A stretch of DNA of 64,000 nucleotides from CADEDH01 sp965262175 (GTDB lineage: Bacteria > Actinomycetota > Acidimicrobiia > Acidimicrobiales > SZUA-35). Position numbers and translations under genes: made by a program. The DNA is taken from positions 682,001 to 746,000 of the forward strand of contig CBDHES010000002.1 in assembly GCA_965262175.1 (NCBI GenBank), written 5' to 3'. The notes under the pieces were generated by a model, which saw only the letters and a program-made list of their open reading frames with translations, ran no database searches and had not been told where the DNA came from. The first letter of the stretch is position 1; each line of letters opens with the position of its first letter. Positions 53,524 to 64,000 of the stretch are shown here, piece by piece.

Positions 53524-54339
53524 TCACGAATGGATGTCGCCCTCGGTGTCCCGCAGGGAGGGTGGCCGCCGGTCGGCCCGAAGGGCGATGATCTCGGCGC
53601 AGATCGAGATGGCGGTCTCCTCCGGGGTTCGGGCGCCGAGGTCGAGGCCGATCGGCGCCATGATCGTCGCCAGTTGGTCGTCGGCGACCCCTTCGGCCCG
53701 GAGCCGCTCGTTGCGATCGGCCGTGGTTCGCCTCGAGCCCATGGCGCCGAGATAGCCGACCTCGGTGTCGAGCGCAGCGATGACGGCCGGGACGTCGAAC
53801 TTCGGGTCGTGGGTGAGGACGCAGATCGCGTCGCGAGGCCCGAGGTCGGGCCCGACCTTGGCCAGCAGCCGGTGGGGCCAGTCGACCACCACCTCGTCGG
53901 CGTGGGGGAACCGCTGGGTGGTGGCGAACACCGGACGGGCGTCGCACACCGTTACCCGATAGCCGAGGATCTTGGCCACCCGACTCAGCGCGGCCGTGAA
54001 GTCGACGGCGCCGAAAATCAACATCTGAGGCGGTGGGGCGAAGGTCTCGATGAAGACCATCACCTCTTCCTGGCGGGCTTCGCCATTGGGCCCGTAGTGG
54101 CGGATACCGGTGGTACCGGCGGCCAGCTCGCCGACCGCGTCGCGGATGACGACCCGGTCGAGGTCGGGGTTGCCGAGGGTGCCGACCGGCTCGGCGTTCG
54201 GTTCGAGGAGGAGCTTGGAGCCAACGCCCGGTCCCTCGACCACGGTGGCCAGGGCGATCGGTTCCTCGGCGGCGATCGCCTCACGGAGGCGTTCGAACAT
54301 GGGCGGCCGGTCAGCGGCGGAGGGGGTGTCGTCGACCAT
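53524..54339 (-). CDS. xdhC: XdhC C-terminal-type protein (Rossmann domain)
   Basis: 271 aa from ATG 54339. An N-terminal part is followed by the XdhC Rossmann domain: LIFGAVDFTAALSRVAKIL, DARPVFATTQRFPHADEV, AICVLTHDPKFDVPAVIAAL, GYLGAMGSRRT and PIGLDLGARTPEETA. XdhC/CoxI-type proteins bind molybdenum cofactor and insert it with sulfuration into the hydroxylase. The usual N-terminal CoxI domain is in a separate gene 5 bases upstream. Confidence 0.85.
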   Translation of the reverse strand: MVDDTPSAADRPPMFERLREAIAAEEPIALATVVEGPGVGSKLLLEPNAEPVGTLGNPDLDRVVIRDAVGELAAGTTGIRHYGPNGEARQEEVMVFIETFAPPPQMLIFGAVDFTAALSRVAKILGYRVTVCDARPVFATTQRFPHADEVVVDWPHRLLAKVGPDLGPRDAICVLTHDPKFDVPAVIAALDTEVGYLGAMGSRRTTADRNERLRAEGVADDQLATIMAPIGLDLGARTPEETAISICAEIIALRADRRPPSLRDTEGDIHS

Positions 54340-54343
54340 CGGT

Positions 54344-54658
54344 CTACCAGTCGAGCGGTTCGAGATAGAGGTGGATGGTGCCCCCACAGGTCAACCCGAC
54401 GGCGAACGCCTCGTCGTCGCTGTAGCCGAAGGTGACGATCCGGCGGCTGTCGGACTCCAGGCAATCGAGGGCCTCGGTCACCACCGCCCCCTCGACGCAC
54501 CCGCCCGACACCGAGCCGGCGACCTCACCGTCCTCGGTCACGGCCATGGCCGCCCCCGGGAGCCGGGGACCGGACCCCTCGACATCGACGACCCGGGCCA
54601 GCGCCACGCGCTTGCCCTGTCGCCGCCACCGCTCCAGATCGCCGAGTATCTCTCTCAT
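54344..54658 (-). CDS. XdhC/CoxI N-terminal domain protein
   Basis: 104 aa. EILGDLERWRRQGKRVALAR, then VVDVEGSGPRLPGAAMAVTE, and GEVAGSVSGGCVEGAVV are the CoxI/XdhC N-terminal signature, with the conserved Gly-Cys (GGCVEG) and LTCGG that contact the cofactor. In many bacteria this domain is fused to the Rossmann part. Here the two are adjacent separate genes that likely form a complex. Confidence 0.85.
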   Translation of the reverse strand: MREILGDLERWRRQGKRVALARVVDVEGSGPRLPGAAMAVTEDGEVAGSVSGGCVEGAVVTEALDCLESDSRRIVTFGYSDDEAFAVGLTCGGTIHLYLEPLDW

Positions 54659-54719
54659 ACATCCAGACTAGTCTCGTTGTGACGAGTTGCCCCACCGGAG
54701 GGGCCAGCGGACGCTGCGA

Positions 54720-55583
54720 TCAGGGATGGATCAGACGGGCCAGCTGCTCGACCCCGTCGACGAGGCGGGGACCGGGCCGCACCACGTAGGCATCGGCGTC
54801 GATGGCATGGACCCGCCCGGCGGCGACGGCCGGGAGGGCGGCGACCTCGGGGCGGGCCAGCACCGTCTCGAGCTGGTCACGGGCGCCAGCCTCGTCGAAG
54901 CCGCACGGAGCGACGATCAGCACCTCGGCCGCCGACTCCTCGACCGCAGACCACTCGAGGGCCGAGGACCGGGCACCGGGGTGGCCCAGCACCGGCTCGC
55001 CACCGGCGGCCACGATCTGATCGGGGATCCAGTGGCCGGCCGAGAACGGCGGATCGATCCACTCCAGCAGCAGCACCCGGGGTCGGGGCCGGTCGGCCAG
55101 CCGCTCGGTCAGCGTCCGCAGCCGAGCTCGTAGCCCCTCGACCGCGGCGTGGGCGCCGGTTGCGCCGGCGAGGGCGCCGAGCCGCTCGATCTCGTCGAGT
55201 ACGCCCTCCAGGGTCATCGGGTCGTAGCTGAACACCTCGGCTCGGCACCCCAACTCGGCCACGGCGGCGTCGACGTCGCCCGATGGGAGGGCACAGACCC
55301 GGCACAGGTCCTGGGAGACGATGAGATCGGGATCGAGTGCGGCCAACCGCTCCCGGTCGAGGCGGTACAGCTCCCGTCCCTCGGCCATCGCCTCACGGAT
55401 CACGGCGTCGATCTCGGCCGGGGTCGAGCCGACCGGAATGATGGTGTCGGTCACGTGAGGTCGGGCTGCGGCCTCTGGCGGCTCATTGCACTCGTAGGTG
55501 ACGCCGACCACTCGGTCGCCGAGGCCCAGGAAAAACAGAATCTCCGTGGCCGAAGGCAGGAGCGAAACGATCCTGTCGGCCAC
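54720..55583 (-). CDS. cobalamin-binding (BtuF-like) protein without signal peptide
   Basis: 287 aa from GTG 55583. The family motif SLLPSATEILFFLGLGDRVV opens the protein, with VGVTYECN, LDPDLIVSQDLCRVCALPSG and LLLEWIDPPFSAGHWIPDQI after it. It is a TroA/BtuF-like fold, but with no export signal or lipobox. This matches a subgroup of cytoplasmic 'cobalamin-binding proteins' found beside other cofactor genes. Its place inside a Mo-hydroxylase cluster is unexplained. The start codon lies in one arm of a perfect inverted repeat. Confidence 0.8.
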   Translation of the reverse strand: MADRIVSLLPSATEILFFLGLGDRVVGVTYECNEPPEAAARPHVTDTIIPVGSTPAEIDAVIREAMAEGRELYRLDRERLAALDPDLIVSQDLCRVCALPSGDVDAAVAELGCRAEVFSYDPMTLEGVLDEIERLGALAGATGAHAAVEGLRARLRTLTERLADRPRPRVLLLEWIDPPFSAGHWIPDQIVAAGGEPVLGHPGARSSALEWSAVEESAAEVLIVAPCGFDEAGARDQLETVLARPEVAALPAVAAGRVHAIDADAYVVRPGPRLVDGVEQLARLIHP

Positions 55584-55590
55584 GGAGATT
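55539..55590 (-). repeat. 15-bp perfect inverted repeat around the cobalamin-binding gene start
   Basis: AATCTCCGTGGCCGA (55539-55553) and its exact complement (55576-55590) are 22 bases apart. In the mRNA one arm contains the GTG start and the other the codons for SATEI, so a hairpin would bury the start. Confidence 0.85.
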
Positions 55591-55615
55591 CGAGGAGATA
55601 GTGGAGATCGCCCGA

Positions 55616-56439
55616 TCAGGCGATGCCGGCGGCGTTCAGCGCCCGCCGGGTCAGGACCCGGGCCAGGTGCTGGCGATACTCGACGCTGGCGTTGAGGTCG
55701 CTCGACGGCTCCATGCCCTCGGCCGCAGCCTCGGCCGCCGTGGCGGCATCGGCCCCGGAGGCGAGCGCCGACTCGACGGCGGTCGCCCGGATCGGGATCG
55801 GGTGCATGTTGACCAACGCAACGTTGGCCGAGCCGTTGGTCTGCTGAACGGAGACCCCGACGATCGCCCAGTCCTGGGCCCGGCGGTTGAACTTCTGGAA
55901 GTTCCAACCCTGGCCGGTCGCCTTGGGGACCCGGACCTCGGTGATCATCTCGGTCGGCTCGAGGGTCGACTCGAGGAAGCTGCCGAACAGGTCGGCGCCC
56001 GACACGATTCGCTCGCCGTTGGGGCCCCGCACGACGGCCGAGGCCCCCATGGCGAGGAAGACCGACGGGTGGTCGGCGGCCGGGTCGGCGTGGGCCAGGG
56101 CTCCACCGATGGTGCCCCGATGGCGGACCTGGGGGTCACCGACGTTGCGGGTCGCCTCGGCCAGGAGGGGGGCGTGCTCGTTGACCAGCGGGTCGATCTC
56201 GACGTCACGGTGACGGGTGAGGGCGCCGATGGCCACGTGGTCGCCACCGTCACGGACGTAGGAGAGATCGGACAGGCGACCGATGTCGACGATCACCGAC
56301 GGGTAGGCGAGGCGGAGCTTCATCATCGGCAGCAGCGAGTGGCCGCCGGCCATCAGCTTGGCCTCGTCGCCGTGCTGGGCGAGAGCGGCCAGGGCCTCGT
56401 CGGCCGTGTTGGCCCGGACGTAGTCGAAGGCGACGGGGA

Positions 56440-56443
<4 letters not shown>
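55616..56443 (-). CDS. coxM: FAD-binding medium subunit of a molybdenum hydroxylase (CoxM-like)
   Basis: 275 aa from GTG 56443. FAD-binding motifs of the CO dehydrogenase/xanthine dehydrogenase medium subunit: KLMAGGHSLLPMMKLRLA, VRHRGTIGGALAHADPAADH and FQKFNRRAQDWAIVGV. It transfers electrons from the Mo site through CoxS to an acceptor. GTG overlaps the coxS stop by GTGA. No large (Mo-binding) subunit is encoded in this window. Confidence 0.9.
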
Positions 56444-56901
<458 letters not shown>

Positions 56902-57398
56902 TGGATCCCCTTTCGCTGGTGTCCACAAGGCCGGATCGGTCGGGCGGTCTGGCTCGGTCTCGACGTTGGCCAGACGGGATTGTTGCACGTTTTGTGACCG
57001 ACCTCACCAATTCCGACACAATTTCGTCCTCGCCCCGACCTGGTGAGACTTCTTCGGGCAAGAAACCTACATGCTTCTCGCGACCGCATCAGCACCCGGG
57101 GAGTCTTACACTCGAAGGTAGCGAGCGGCCCCTGCGGGTCGCTCCAGCCCAGATCGCCGTCGAGGTCTGGTCGGTCCCCCCCAACACCGCCCCTCGACGC
57201 TTCGATCCGCCGTGGTACCCCCCCTCCACTGCGGCGGATCACGGCGGCGGGATCATCCCTCCGATCCCGCCGCCATTCTTCTCCACCTGGGGCCGGAGCC
57301 GAGAGCCTCTCTCGAAGGCCCGGCCGGAACGGGCGACGGTCACCGGCGGGCCACGGTGGGGCGACCGGACAACCACTCGGCTCACCGGTACGGTCACG
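56902..57398. other. intergenic region before the lipoprotein gene
   Basis: About 500 bases between divergent coxS and lipoprotein starts. It is less GC-rich near 57000-57120. It should hold promoters for both, but I could not place boxes with confidence. No gene is supported. Confidence 0.5.
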
Positions 57399-57950
57399 GT
57401 GGTGCATCGACTCCCGACCTCTACCAATGGGCTGCGAGTGTTCGGGTGGCTCGTTGTCGCTGCCCTGGCCACATCGTGTGGTGAATCGCTCGCCGAGACC
57501 GAGAATCTCGGTGATGGTCGTATCGAGGACGTCGAGATCTGCGATCTGCTCACCGAGTCGGACGACGATCTCGGGGTCCGCGGTGAACTGACATCGATGC
57601 GCCCTGGCAACATCACCCTCTCGTGTAGCTGGTCCGATGACGAGGGCCCACTGGCGGCCATGGTCGTTCGCGATCTCGCGGAGTACGAGGAGATTTTCGG
57701 CCCGGTCGTCGACGAGGACGGAGACCTGATCGAGACCGGCTCGATGGAGTCAATCGAGATCGACGGATACGACTCCGTCCAATGGCAACCTGACACCCCG
57801 GGAGATCGACTGGCCACCTTCGAAGGGGTCTCGGGCCCCTACCTGGTGTTCGTCTCGCACCAACGCCCTGCGCTCTCCCGCGAGGTCGGGGAGACCTTGT
57901 ACCGCCGCCTCGTCGAAGCGACCCGGCGGACCATTACCCCAGAGCCGTGA
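57399..57950 (+). CDS. DUF3558-like lipoprotein
   Basis: 183 aa from GTG 57399 (or 57402). A signal peptide ends in the lipobox ATSCG (near residue 30). The mature part has CDLLTESDDDLGV and CSWSDDEGPLAAM, i.e. the two-Cys pattern of DUF3558 actinobacterial lipoproteins, then a small alpha/beta domain ending TLYRRLVEATRR. Probably outer-face membrane anchored. Function unknown. Confidence 0.7.
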   Translation: MVHRLPTSTNGLRVFGWLVVAALATSCGESLAETENLGDGRIEDVEICDLLTESDDDLGVRGELTSMRPGNITLSCSWSDDEGPLAAMVVRDLAEYEEIFGPVVDEDGDLIETGSMESIEIDGYDSVQWQPDTPGDRLATFEGVSGPYLVFVSHQRPALSREVGETLYRRLVEATRRTITPEP

Positions 57951-58024
57951 CCCGTCCGTCGTTCGAGGCGACTGGTCGCCTCGGGGCTCGCCCTCGAGAG
58001 GCCGTCTCGGCCCGGAGGTGACCG

Positions 58025-58310
58025 GTGACCGTCGACTTCGACCGCATCATCGATCGGACCAACACCAACGCCATCCCCACCGGCGGCTTCCGGCGCTACC
58101 TCTTCGACGACCCGGACCTGCGGCTTCCCTGCCCGGACGACCAGGCCATGGCCATGTGGGTGGCCGACATGGCCTTCGCCCACCGCACCGGTGGCCGTCG
58201 GCTGGTGCCGTCGCCACTACGGCTGGTCACCGGCGCTGGAGCACTGCCTCCCGGCACACCCCGGCCTACGAGCCGTTCGAGACGCGCGGTGACCAACCGG
58301 GGCTGTGAGT
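58025..58310 (+). pseudogene. N-terminal remnant of a PatB/MalY-type aminotransferase
   Basis: From GTG 58025 the frame reads FDRIIDRTNTNAIPTGGFRR, then QAMAMWVADMAFA, the start of cystathionine beta-lyase-like class II aminotransferases (DxIIDRxxTxxxKW, MWVADMDF). After about 60 residues the similarity stops. HTPAYEPF, a later family segment, appears in another frame near 58260. The PLP-lysine region is absent, so the gene is deleted and dead. Confidence 0.6.
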
Positions 58311-58369
58311 TGGTGACCAGCGCGCTGACCCGTCGCGCCGACGGCACCGTCGCCGAGACGCCGATCCGA

Positions 58370-58831
58370 TCAGCCGGCATCGGGCTCAGCTGCGTCGGTG
58401 CCGGCGTCGGCGTCGCCGTTGGCGCCGGGGCCGATCGGATCGACGTCCGACCGGTCGAGGTCGGTGGGCTCGGCATCGTCGGGGGTGACGATCCGGTAGC
58501 TCTCCTCGCCGGGGCGGACGAGATCGAAGTGCTCGCGGGCCATCCGCTCGACCTCCTCGTCGGTCTGGAGCAGCTCCAACTCCGCCTGGAGCTCGGCGAC
58601 CTCGGCCTCGACCTCCCGCAGCTCCGCCTCGGCGTCGGTCGTGTTCTGCCGCTGGGCCAGCCAGGTTCGGGCCGGGAGAACGGCGAGCGCGGCCAACACC
58701 GCCACGACGACGGCCACCAGGGCCAGCGCCGGCGCCAGGCGCCGCAACCGGGCCGCGGCGGCGCCACGTCTCGTCGGCGGCGCCGCCAGCCGACTGGGCC
58801 GCAGGCGACCGGAAGGCGCCGAGCGGGCCAT
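58370..58831 (-). CDS. ftsB: FtsB/DivIC-family cell division protein
   Basis: 153 aa. A basic N-terminus, one membrane helix (about 32-52), then a coiled coil (TDAEAELREVEAEVAELQAE), and the family box DEEVERMAREHFDLVRPGEE. The rest is acidic. FtsB/DivIC joins FtsL and FtsQ in the divisome. It starts 5 bases after the enolase stop, the standard eno-divIC pair. Confidence 0.88.
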   Translation of the reverse strand: MARSAPSGRLRPSRLAAPPTRRGAAAARLRRLAPALALVAVVVAVLAALAVLPARTWLAQRQNTTDAEAELREVEAEVAELQAELELLQTDEEVERMAREHFDLVRPGEESYRIVTPDDAEPTDLDRSDVDPIGPGANGDADAGTDAAEPDAG

Positions 58832-58835
58832 GCCC

Positions 58836-60116
<1,281 letters not shown>

Positions 60117-60320
60117 GCGTCGCTCTCCTCGCGGGACGGAACGCCTTGACGGACGGCCCAACGCTACCAGCCCGGCCCGATCCGGCGGGGTCTTCCATGG
60201 CCTCGGCCGCCGGTCGCGATCAGTACCGCCAGCGCTGGTGGCGTCGCAATACGGAGGATCGGCGAGCGATCCGGCCGGGATCGTCCCCGTCGGCCAGTGC
60301 CCGCAGGATGATCCGGTTGG

Positions 60321-63300
60321 TCAGACCGGCGGGGGATGGAGCTGGAACCGGTCGGCGACCCCCGGCCCGCAGCTCGCCGTCCCGAGGCCGCTGTGGGCCG
60401 CGTCGAGCCGCAGCACCGTGTGGCCGGCCCGTTCGAGCCGGTGGGGATGGGCGGCGGCGGCGATCGCCTCGCCGTCGACGTCGAGGGCCGCACCGTCGAA
60501 CCGGGGATCGCCGATCGCCACCAGCCCCCACCCCGACGAGGCGGTGACGGCGAGCCACCGGAGGTCGGTCCGGTTGCCGGTCTCCTGGGGGCGGAGGTAG
60601 GGGAAGGCGGCGTCGGCGACGTCGACGGCGTGGCGTCCGGTAGGCAGGCCCCCGACCCGATCGGGGTAGGACTCGACCGGTCCGGGCCCGAACCAGGTGA
60701 GGCGATCGAGCACAGGGTCGAGCCCGATCTCGATGCCCAGTCGGAGCAGCGGTGGGATCTCCAGCTCGCCGTCGGCGTCGAGATCGAGCGCGAGGTCACC
60801 GTCGGGCCCGGCCAACCACCGACAGCGAATCCGGAGCGCCCCGGGGATCCCGAGGACGACGGTGGCGGTGGCGATGCCGCCGTCGTCGGTGGCGGTCTCG
60901 ACCGGTCCGAGGACCTCGATGGCGTGGTCCCCGATGCCGGCCTGGGCCAATCGGGTCCCCAGGCGGCTGTCGCCGAAGGTGGCGGCGTCGTTGTCGGTCG
61001 GAGGGCGGTCGATGCCGACCCGGCCGGGGTCGGCGAGCACCGGACGACCGGCGAGGAGCAGCTCGACGACCGTCCCCCGTTCGTCGAGACGGAGCACGGT
61101 CCCGCCGGTGTGGAGGACCGCACCGGACCCGTCGGGCTCGACGGTCGCACCCGGGCCTCCGCCCGACCGGGCACCGCGACCGGCCGATGATCGGTGGATG
61201 CGGGGCGAGCGATCGGTTCGGTCCGTGAGCGAGATCGCCGCCTCGTCCCAGGCGACCGCCCGTCGAAGGTCGGCCGGCCGGTCGGGCCAGCGGTCGACCG
61301 GGATGGGCCACGGGCGGGCCGGACCGCTCGGGACCTCCGGACCTTCGGCCGGCTCCCATCGGAAGCGGAGGTGGATCTCGGGCTCGGTCGAGTCGATGCC
61401 ATCGACCGCGCCATGATCGGCTCCGGCCGGCCCGGCGGTTCCTATCGACTCCGCGGTCCCGGTTGGGCGGTCGTCGGCCACCGCTCGCCGGAGATCGTCC
61501 GGGGTGAGGGGCAGCACGGCCGGCGCGTCGGCTCCGGGAGGGATCGGCGGAAGATCGGGCACCGCCACCTCCCGGACGATTCGGCCGTCGACCACGACGT
61601 CGACCACCAGGACCAGGTCGGCCAGGTCGAGATGATCCCGCCGGTTCTCGACGACGACCTCGATCGGCTCGGCACCGGACAGCGGAACGCCGCCGAGCCG
61701 GACCGCGACCGGCCGATGGACCCAGGCGACGTGGAGGAGGGCCGGGTGGGGCCGCCGATCGGGGTCGACGAGTCCGTTGCAGTTGAAGTTGGCGTCGTTC
61801 GGCTTGTCGCCGAAATCGCCGCCGTAGGCCCACCACGACGTGCCGTCGCCCTCCCGGCGCCGGAGGCCCTGATCGACCCAGTCCCAGATGAACCCGCCGG
61901 CCAACCCCGGGCGGCCGCCGATCAGCTCCCAGTAGTCGCTGAGCCCGCCGTTCGAGTTCCCCATGGCGTGGCTGTACTCGCACATCACGATCGGGCGTCC
62001 GTCGGCTCGATCGGCCAACCGGGCCAACTGGCCGAGCGTCGGGTACATGGGGGCGATGATGTCGACGACCCGATCGGTCTCGGCCGGGTGGTACTGGATC
62101 GGCCGGAGGGGATCGATGGCCCGGATCGCCTCCGCCATCGCCAGGTGGTTGACCCCGAAGCCCGACTCGTTGCCCAACGACCAGGCGATGATCGACGGGT
62201 GGTTGCGGTCCCGGGCGACCATCCGAACCCCTCGAGCGACGAAGGCGGCAGCGAACCGCTCATCGTCGGCCGGGAGATGGGCGGGATGCCCGACCAGACC
62301 GTGGCTCTCGACGTTGGCCTCGTCGACGACGTAGAGGCCATGGCGATCGCACAGCTCGTAGAACCGCTCGTCGTTCGGGTAGTGAGCGGTCCGCACGGCG
62401 TTGACGTTGGCCGCCTTCATCAGCGCGATATCGGCCTCGAGTAGCGCGTCGCTCTGGACCCGGCCCGTGTCCCCGTCGTGCTCATGGCGGTTGACGCCCC
62501 GGATGGTGACCGGTGCGTGGTTGACGAGCAGGCGACCCCCCGCGACCTCGACGGTGCGGATCCCGACCGCCCGCTGTCGCTCGTCGAGCACGCGGCCGCT
62601 GGCGTCGACCAACCGGACGGTCAGGTCGTGGAGGAGCGGACGCTCGGCCGACCACAGCGCCGGGTCGACCACCTCGATCGTCGTGCTCCAACGCCGCCGA
62701 GGCTCGGGGGCCCCCTCATCGATCGACTCGGCTACCGGGGTGAGGGCCAGATCGACGATCGACTCACCGTCCGGGTCCACCACCTCGACCTGCACCCTCG
62801 CCCCACCACCCTGGTCGACGTCGCCGGCGGTGACGGCTTCGATCACGACGACGGCCCGGTCGAGGGAGGGGCTGAGCTCGGTCGTGGTGACCACGAGATC
62901 GTCGAGGTGGGTCCGCTCCGTGGCGTAGAGCTCGACCGACCGGTGAAGACCGGCCATCCACCACATGTCCTGATCCTCGAGCCAGGTGGAGGCGCTCCAC
63001 CGGTGCACCCGGAGGGCGATCACCGCCCGCTGGCCGGCCTGGACCGAGCCGGTCAGATCGAACTCGGTCGGGAGACGACTGTCGGTTCCGAAGCCGACGG
63101 TCTGGCCGTCGACGAAGGCCTCGACCGCCGACTCGGCCGCCCCGATGCGGAGCACGATCCGCTTCCCGGCCCACCGAGACGGGATCTCGACCGACCGCCA
63201 GTGGTCACCCGTCTCGTCATCGAGGGGGATGGTGGGATAGTCGTCCACGTCGAACGGATAGACGACGTTGGTGTAGATCGGGATTCCGGCACCGTCGAGG

Positions 63301-63605
63301 ACCCAGGAGCCCGGCACGGCCACATCCCGCCAGTCGTCGTCGGCTCGTTCCTCGCCGGTCAGGAAGTCGAGCGGCGGAAGCTCCCCGATGTGATGGCGAA
63401 AGCGCCAGGTCCCGTCGAGAGGCAGGCGATCGGCGGGAACGGGGAGCCCGTGCGCCGGCAGTCGGCCAACCCCGACGATCGTCGGATCTCGGTGATCGAC
63501 CGGGACCGGACGGGGTGCGCCGGGGCGGCCCTCGTGGCTGGGGAGATTCACCTCCCGGAACGTACCCACTCCCTCGGGCGCTCCCTCGTTGCGGTGGCCG
63601 ACCAC
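60321..63605 (-). CDS. LacZ-type GH2 beta-galactosidase
   Basis: 1094 aa as drawn. Domains in order: sugar-binding jelly roll (about 60-240), Ig-like domain, TIM barrel with acid/base Glu480 in SLGNESGFG and nucleophile Glu543 in MCEYSHAMGNSNGG, a second Ig-like domain, then the Bgal small-chain domain (NDAATFGDSRLGTRLAQAGI). It hydrolyses terminal beta-galactosides. No signal peptide. The start is unsettled: GTG 63605 has no ribosome site, while GTG 63569 and 63551 lie after GAGGGAG-like stretches. No transporter or regulator is adjacent. Confidence 0.9.
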   Translation of the reverse strand: MVGHRNEGAPEGVGTFREVNLPSHEGRPGAPRPVPVDHRDPTIVGVGRLPAHGLPVPADRLPLDGTWRFRHHIGELPPLDFLTGEERADDDWRDVAVPGSWVLDGAGIPIYTNVVYPFDVDDYPTIPLDDETGDHWRSVEIPSRWAGKRIVLRIGAAESAVEAFVDGQTVGFGTDSRLPTEFDLTGSVQAGQRAVIALRVHRWSASTWLEDQDMWWMAGLHRSVELYATERTHLDDLVVTTTELSPSLDRAVVVIEAVTAGDVDQGGGARVQVEVVDPDGESIVDLALTPVAESIDEGAPEPRRRWSTTIEVVDPALWSAERPLLHDLTVRLVDASGRVLDERQRAVGIRTVEVAGGRLLVNHAPVTIRGVNRHEHDGDTGRVQSDALLEADIALMKAANVNAVRTAHYPNDERFYELCDRHGLYVVDEANVESHGLVGHPAHLPADDERFAAAFVARGVRMVARDRNHPSIIAWSLGNESGFGVNHLAMAEAIRAIDPLRPIQYHPAETDRVVDIIAPMYPTLGQLARLADRADGRPIVMCEYSHAMGNSNGGLSDYWELIGGRPGLAGGFIWDWVDQGLRRREGDGTSWWAYGGDFGDKPNDANFNCNGLVDPDRRPHPALLHVAWVHRPVAVRLGGVPLSGAEPIEVVVENRRDHLDLADLVLVVDVVVDGRIVREVAVPDLPPIPPGADAPAVLPLTPDDLRRAVADDRPTGTAESIGTAGPAGADHGAVDGIDSTEPEIHLRFRWEPAEGPEVPSGPARPWPIPVDRWPDRPADLRRAVAWDEAAISLTDRTDRSPRIHRSSAGRGARSGGGPGATVEPDGSGAVLHTGGTVLRLDERGTVVELLLAGRPVLADPGRVGIDRPPTDNDAATFGDSRLGTRLAQAGIGDHAIEVLGPVETATDDGGIATATVVLGIPGALRIRCRWLAGPDGDLALDLDADGELEIPPLLRLGIEIGLDPVLDRLTWFGPGPVESYPDRVGGLPTGRHAVDVADAAFPYLRPQETGNRTDLRWLAVTASSGWGLVAIGDPRFDGAALDVDGEAIAAAAHPHRLERAGHTVLRLDAAHSGLGTASCGPGVADRFQLHPPPV

Positions 63606-63656
63606 TAGATTCGTGTCGAGGGCAGGAGCCTCGTCGAGGCAGTCGGGGAGGGTTGC

Positions 63657-64000
63657 ATGAGTGCTGACGGGCTTGAGGCGGCGACGGCGGCCGCGCCCGT
63701 TTTCGGGCGGGAGGGCGTCGTCGCCCGCTCGGGGCCGCTCACCGTCATCCTCGTCGGCGTCGACAGCCCACCCGCCGACCCGACCTGGGCCGGCCGGCTA
63801 CTGGCCGCGCTCGACGAGCACGATCAACTCGACGGCCCCGCGCTGCCAGCCGGCCTGACCGCCGTCGTGACCGAGCTCGACCCCGCCGGGGCGGCCATCC
63901 TCCGCGCCGAGCCGGGCCGGGCTTCGCTGCATGTCTGGGGCGCGATCGACATCGAGACGACCCACGAGGTCCCGAACGGCGATTCGGAGCCCGATCCCGA
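63657..64000 (+). CDS. unknown protein, 3' end outside window
   Basis: ATG 63657 follows CGGGGAGG six bases upstream, and the frame stays open to the window edge (114 codons). It begins with VFGREGVVARSGPLTVILVG, then a pattern of alternating hydrophobics and Asp/Ala/Pro-rich loops. No domain is recognised from this part. It is divergent from the beta-galactosidase gene. Confidence 0.6.
   Translation, partial: MSADGLEAATAAAPVFGREGVVARSGPLTVILVGVDSPPADPTWAGRLLAALDEHDQLDGPALPAGLTAVVTELDPAGAAILRAEPGRASLHVWGAIDIETTHEVPNGDSEPDP

Noticed and set aside
57239..57817. 192-codon minus-strand frame opposite the lipoprotein
   Set aside because: Ser/Pro/Arg-rich; the plus strand has a signal peptide, lipobox and two-Cys pattern.

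Overview
The window is very GC-rich, codes densely on both strands, and uses many GTG starts and ATGA/GTGA stop-start overlaps. It looks like a chromosomal segment of a motile actinobacterium. The mix of a flagellar operon, an NDMA-type alcohol dehydrogenase, DUF501, an XdhC/CoxG-type accessory set and MaoC pairs would fit Acidimicrobiia, but that placement is inference: there is no rRNA or phylogenetic marker alignment here.

Layout. 0-4.9 kb: end of a flagellar operon (FliJ-like, an NlpC/P60 plus lytic transglycosylase fusion, FliK, FlgD, FlgE) closed by a strong hairpin. 5-8.6 kb: a subtilisin-like lipoprotein whose Gly/Ser linker carries a frameshift, followed by two hairpins. 8.7-16.3 kb: hydrolase, DODA-type dioxygenase with divergent MarR regulator, alcohol dehydrogenase, response regulator-HDOD protein, sulfatase, small membrane protein. 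16.3-23.1 kb: a surface/signalling block with a transmembrane Ser/Thr kinase, a LamG protein, a beta-helix protein and a DUF2207 membrane protein. 23-31.7 kb: J-domain protein, a MerR-controlled hydrolase, methyltransferase, decayed genes, a K+ channel, a probable selenoprotein, a MaoC pair and an ArsR/SRPBCC operon. 32-38.8 kb: a MalT-like LuxR regulator and a divergent operon of membrane protein, hydrolases and small proteins. 39-44.8 kb: accessory genes and a 2.9-kb element bounded by a 56-bp duplication of the 3' part of tRNA-Leu(UAA). 44.8-52.2 kb: housekeeping genes (RecB-like nuclease, LPG-synthase-like flippase, Maf, enoyl-CoA hydratase, GNAT, Ppx/GppA, DUF501). 52.2-56.9 kb: a molybdenum-hydroxylase set (CoxG, MocA-like, split XdhC, cobalamin-binding protein, CoxM, CoxS) with no large subunit. 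57.4-64 kb: lipoprotein, aminotransferase remnant, FtsB/DivIC, enolase, LacZ-type beta-galactosidase and the start of an unknown gene.

The most unusual object is at 28361-29482. One reading frame is interrupted only by a TGA lying exactly where a thioredoxin-fold redox Cys belongs (W-TGA-P-P-C). The TGA is followed at the expected distance by a small hairpin with a G-starting loop, as in bacterial SECIS elements. I read it as a membrane-anchored peroxiredoxin/thioredoxin-like selenoprotein. A nonsense mutation is the alternative. Other notable signals are the tRNA-bounded mini-element carrying a nuclease-like gene and a lipoprotein, the frame-displaced C-terminus of the protease, and well-formed MerR and ArsR operator/promoter architectures.
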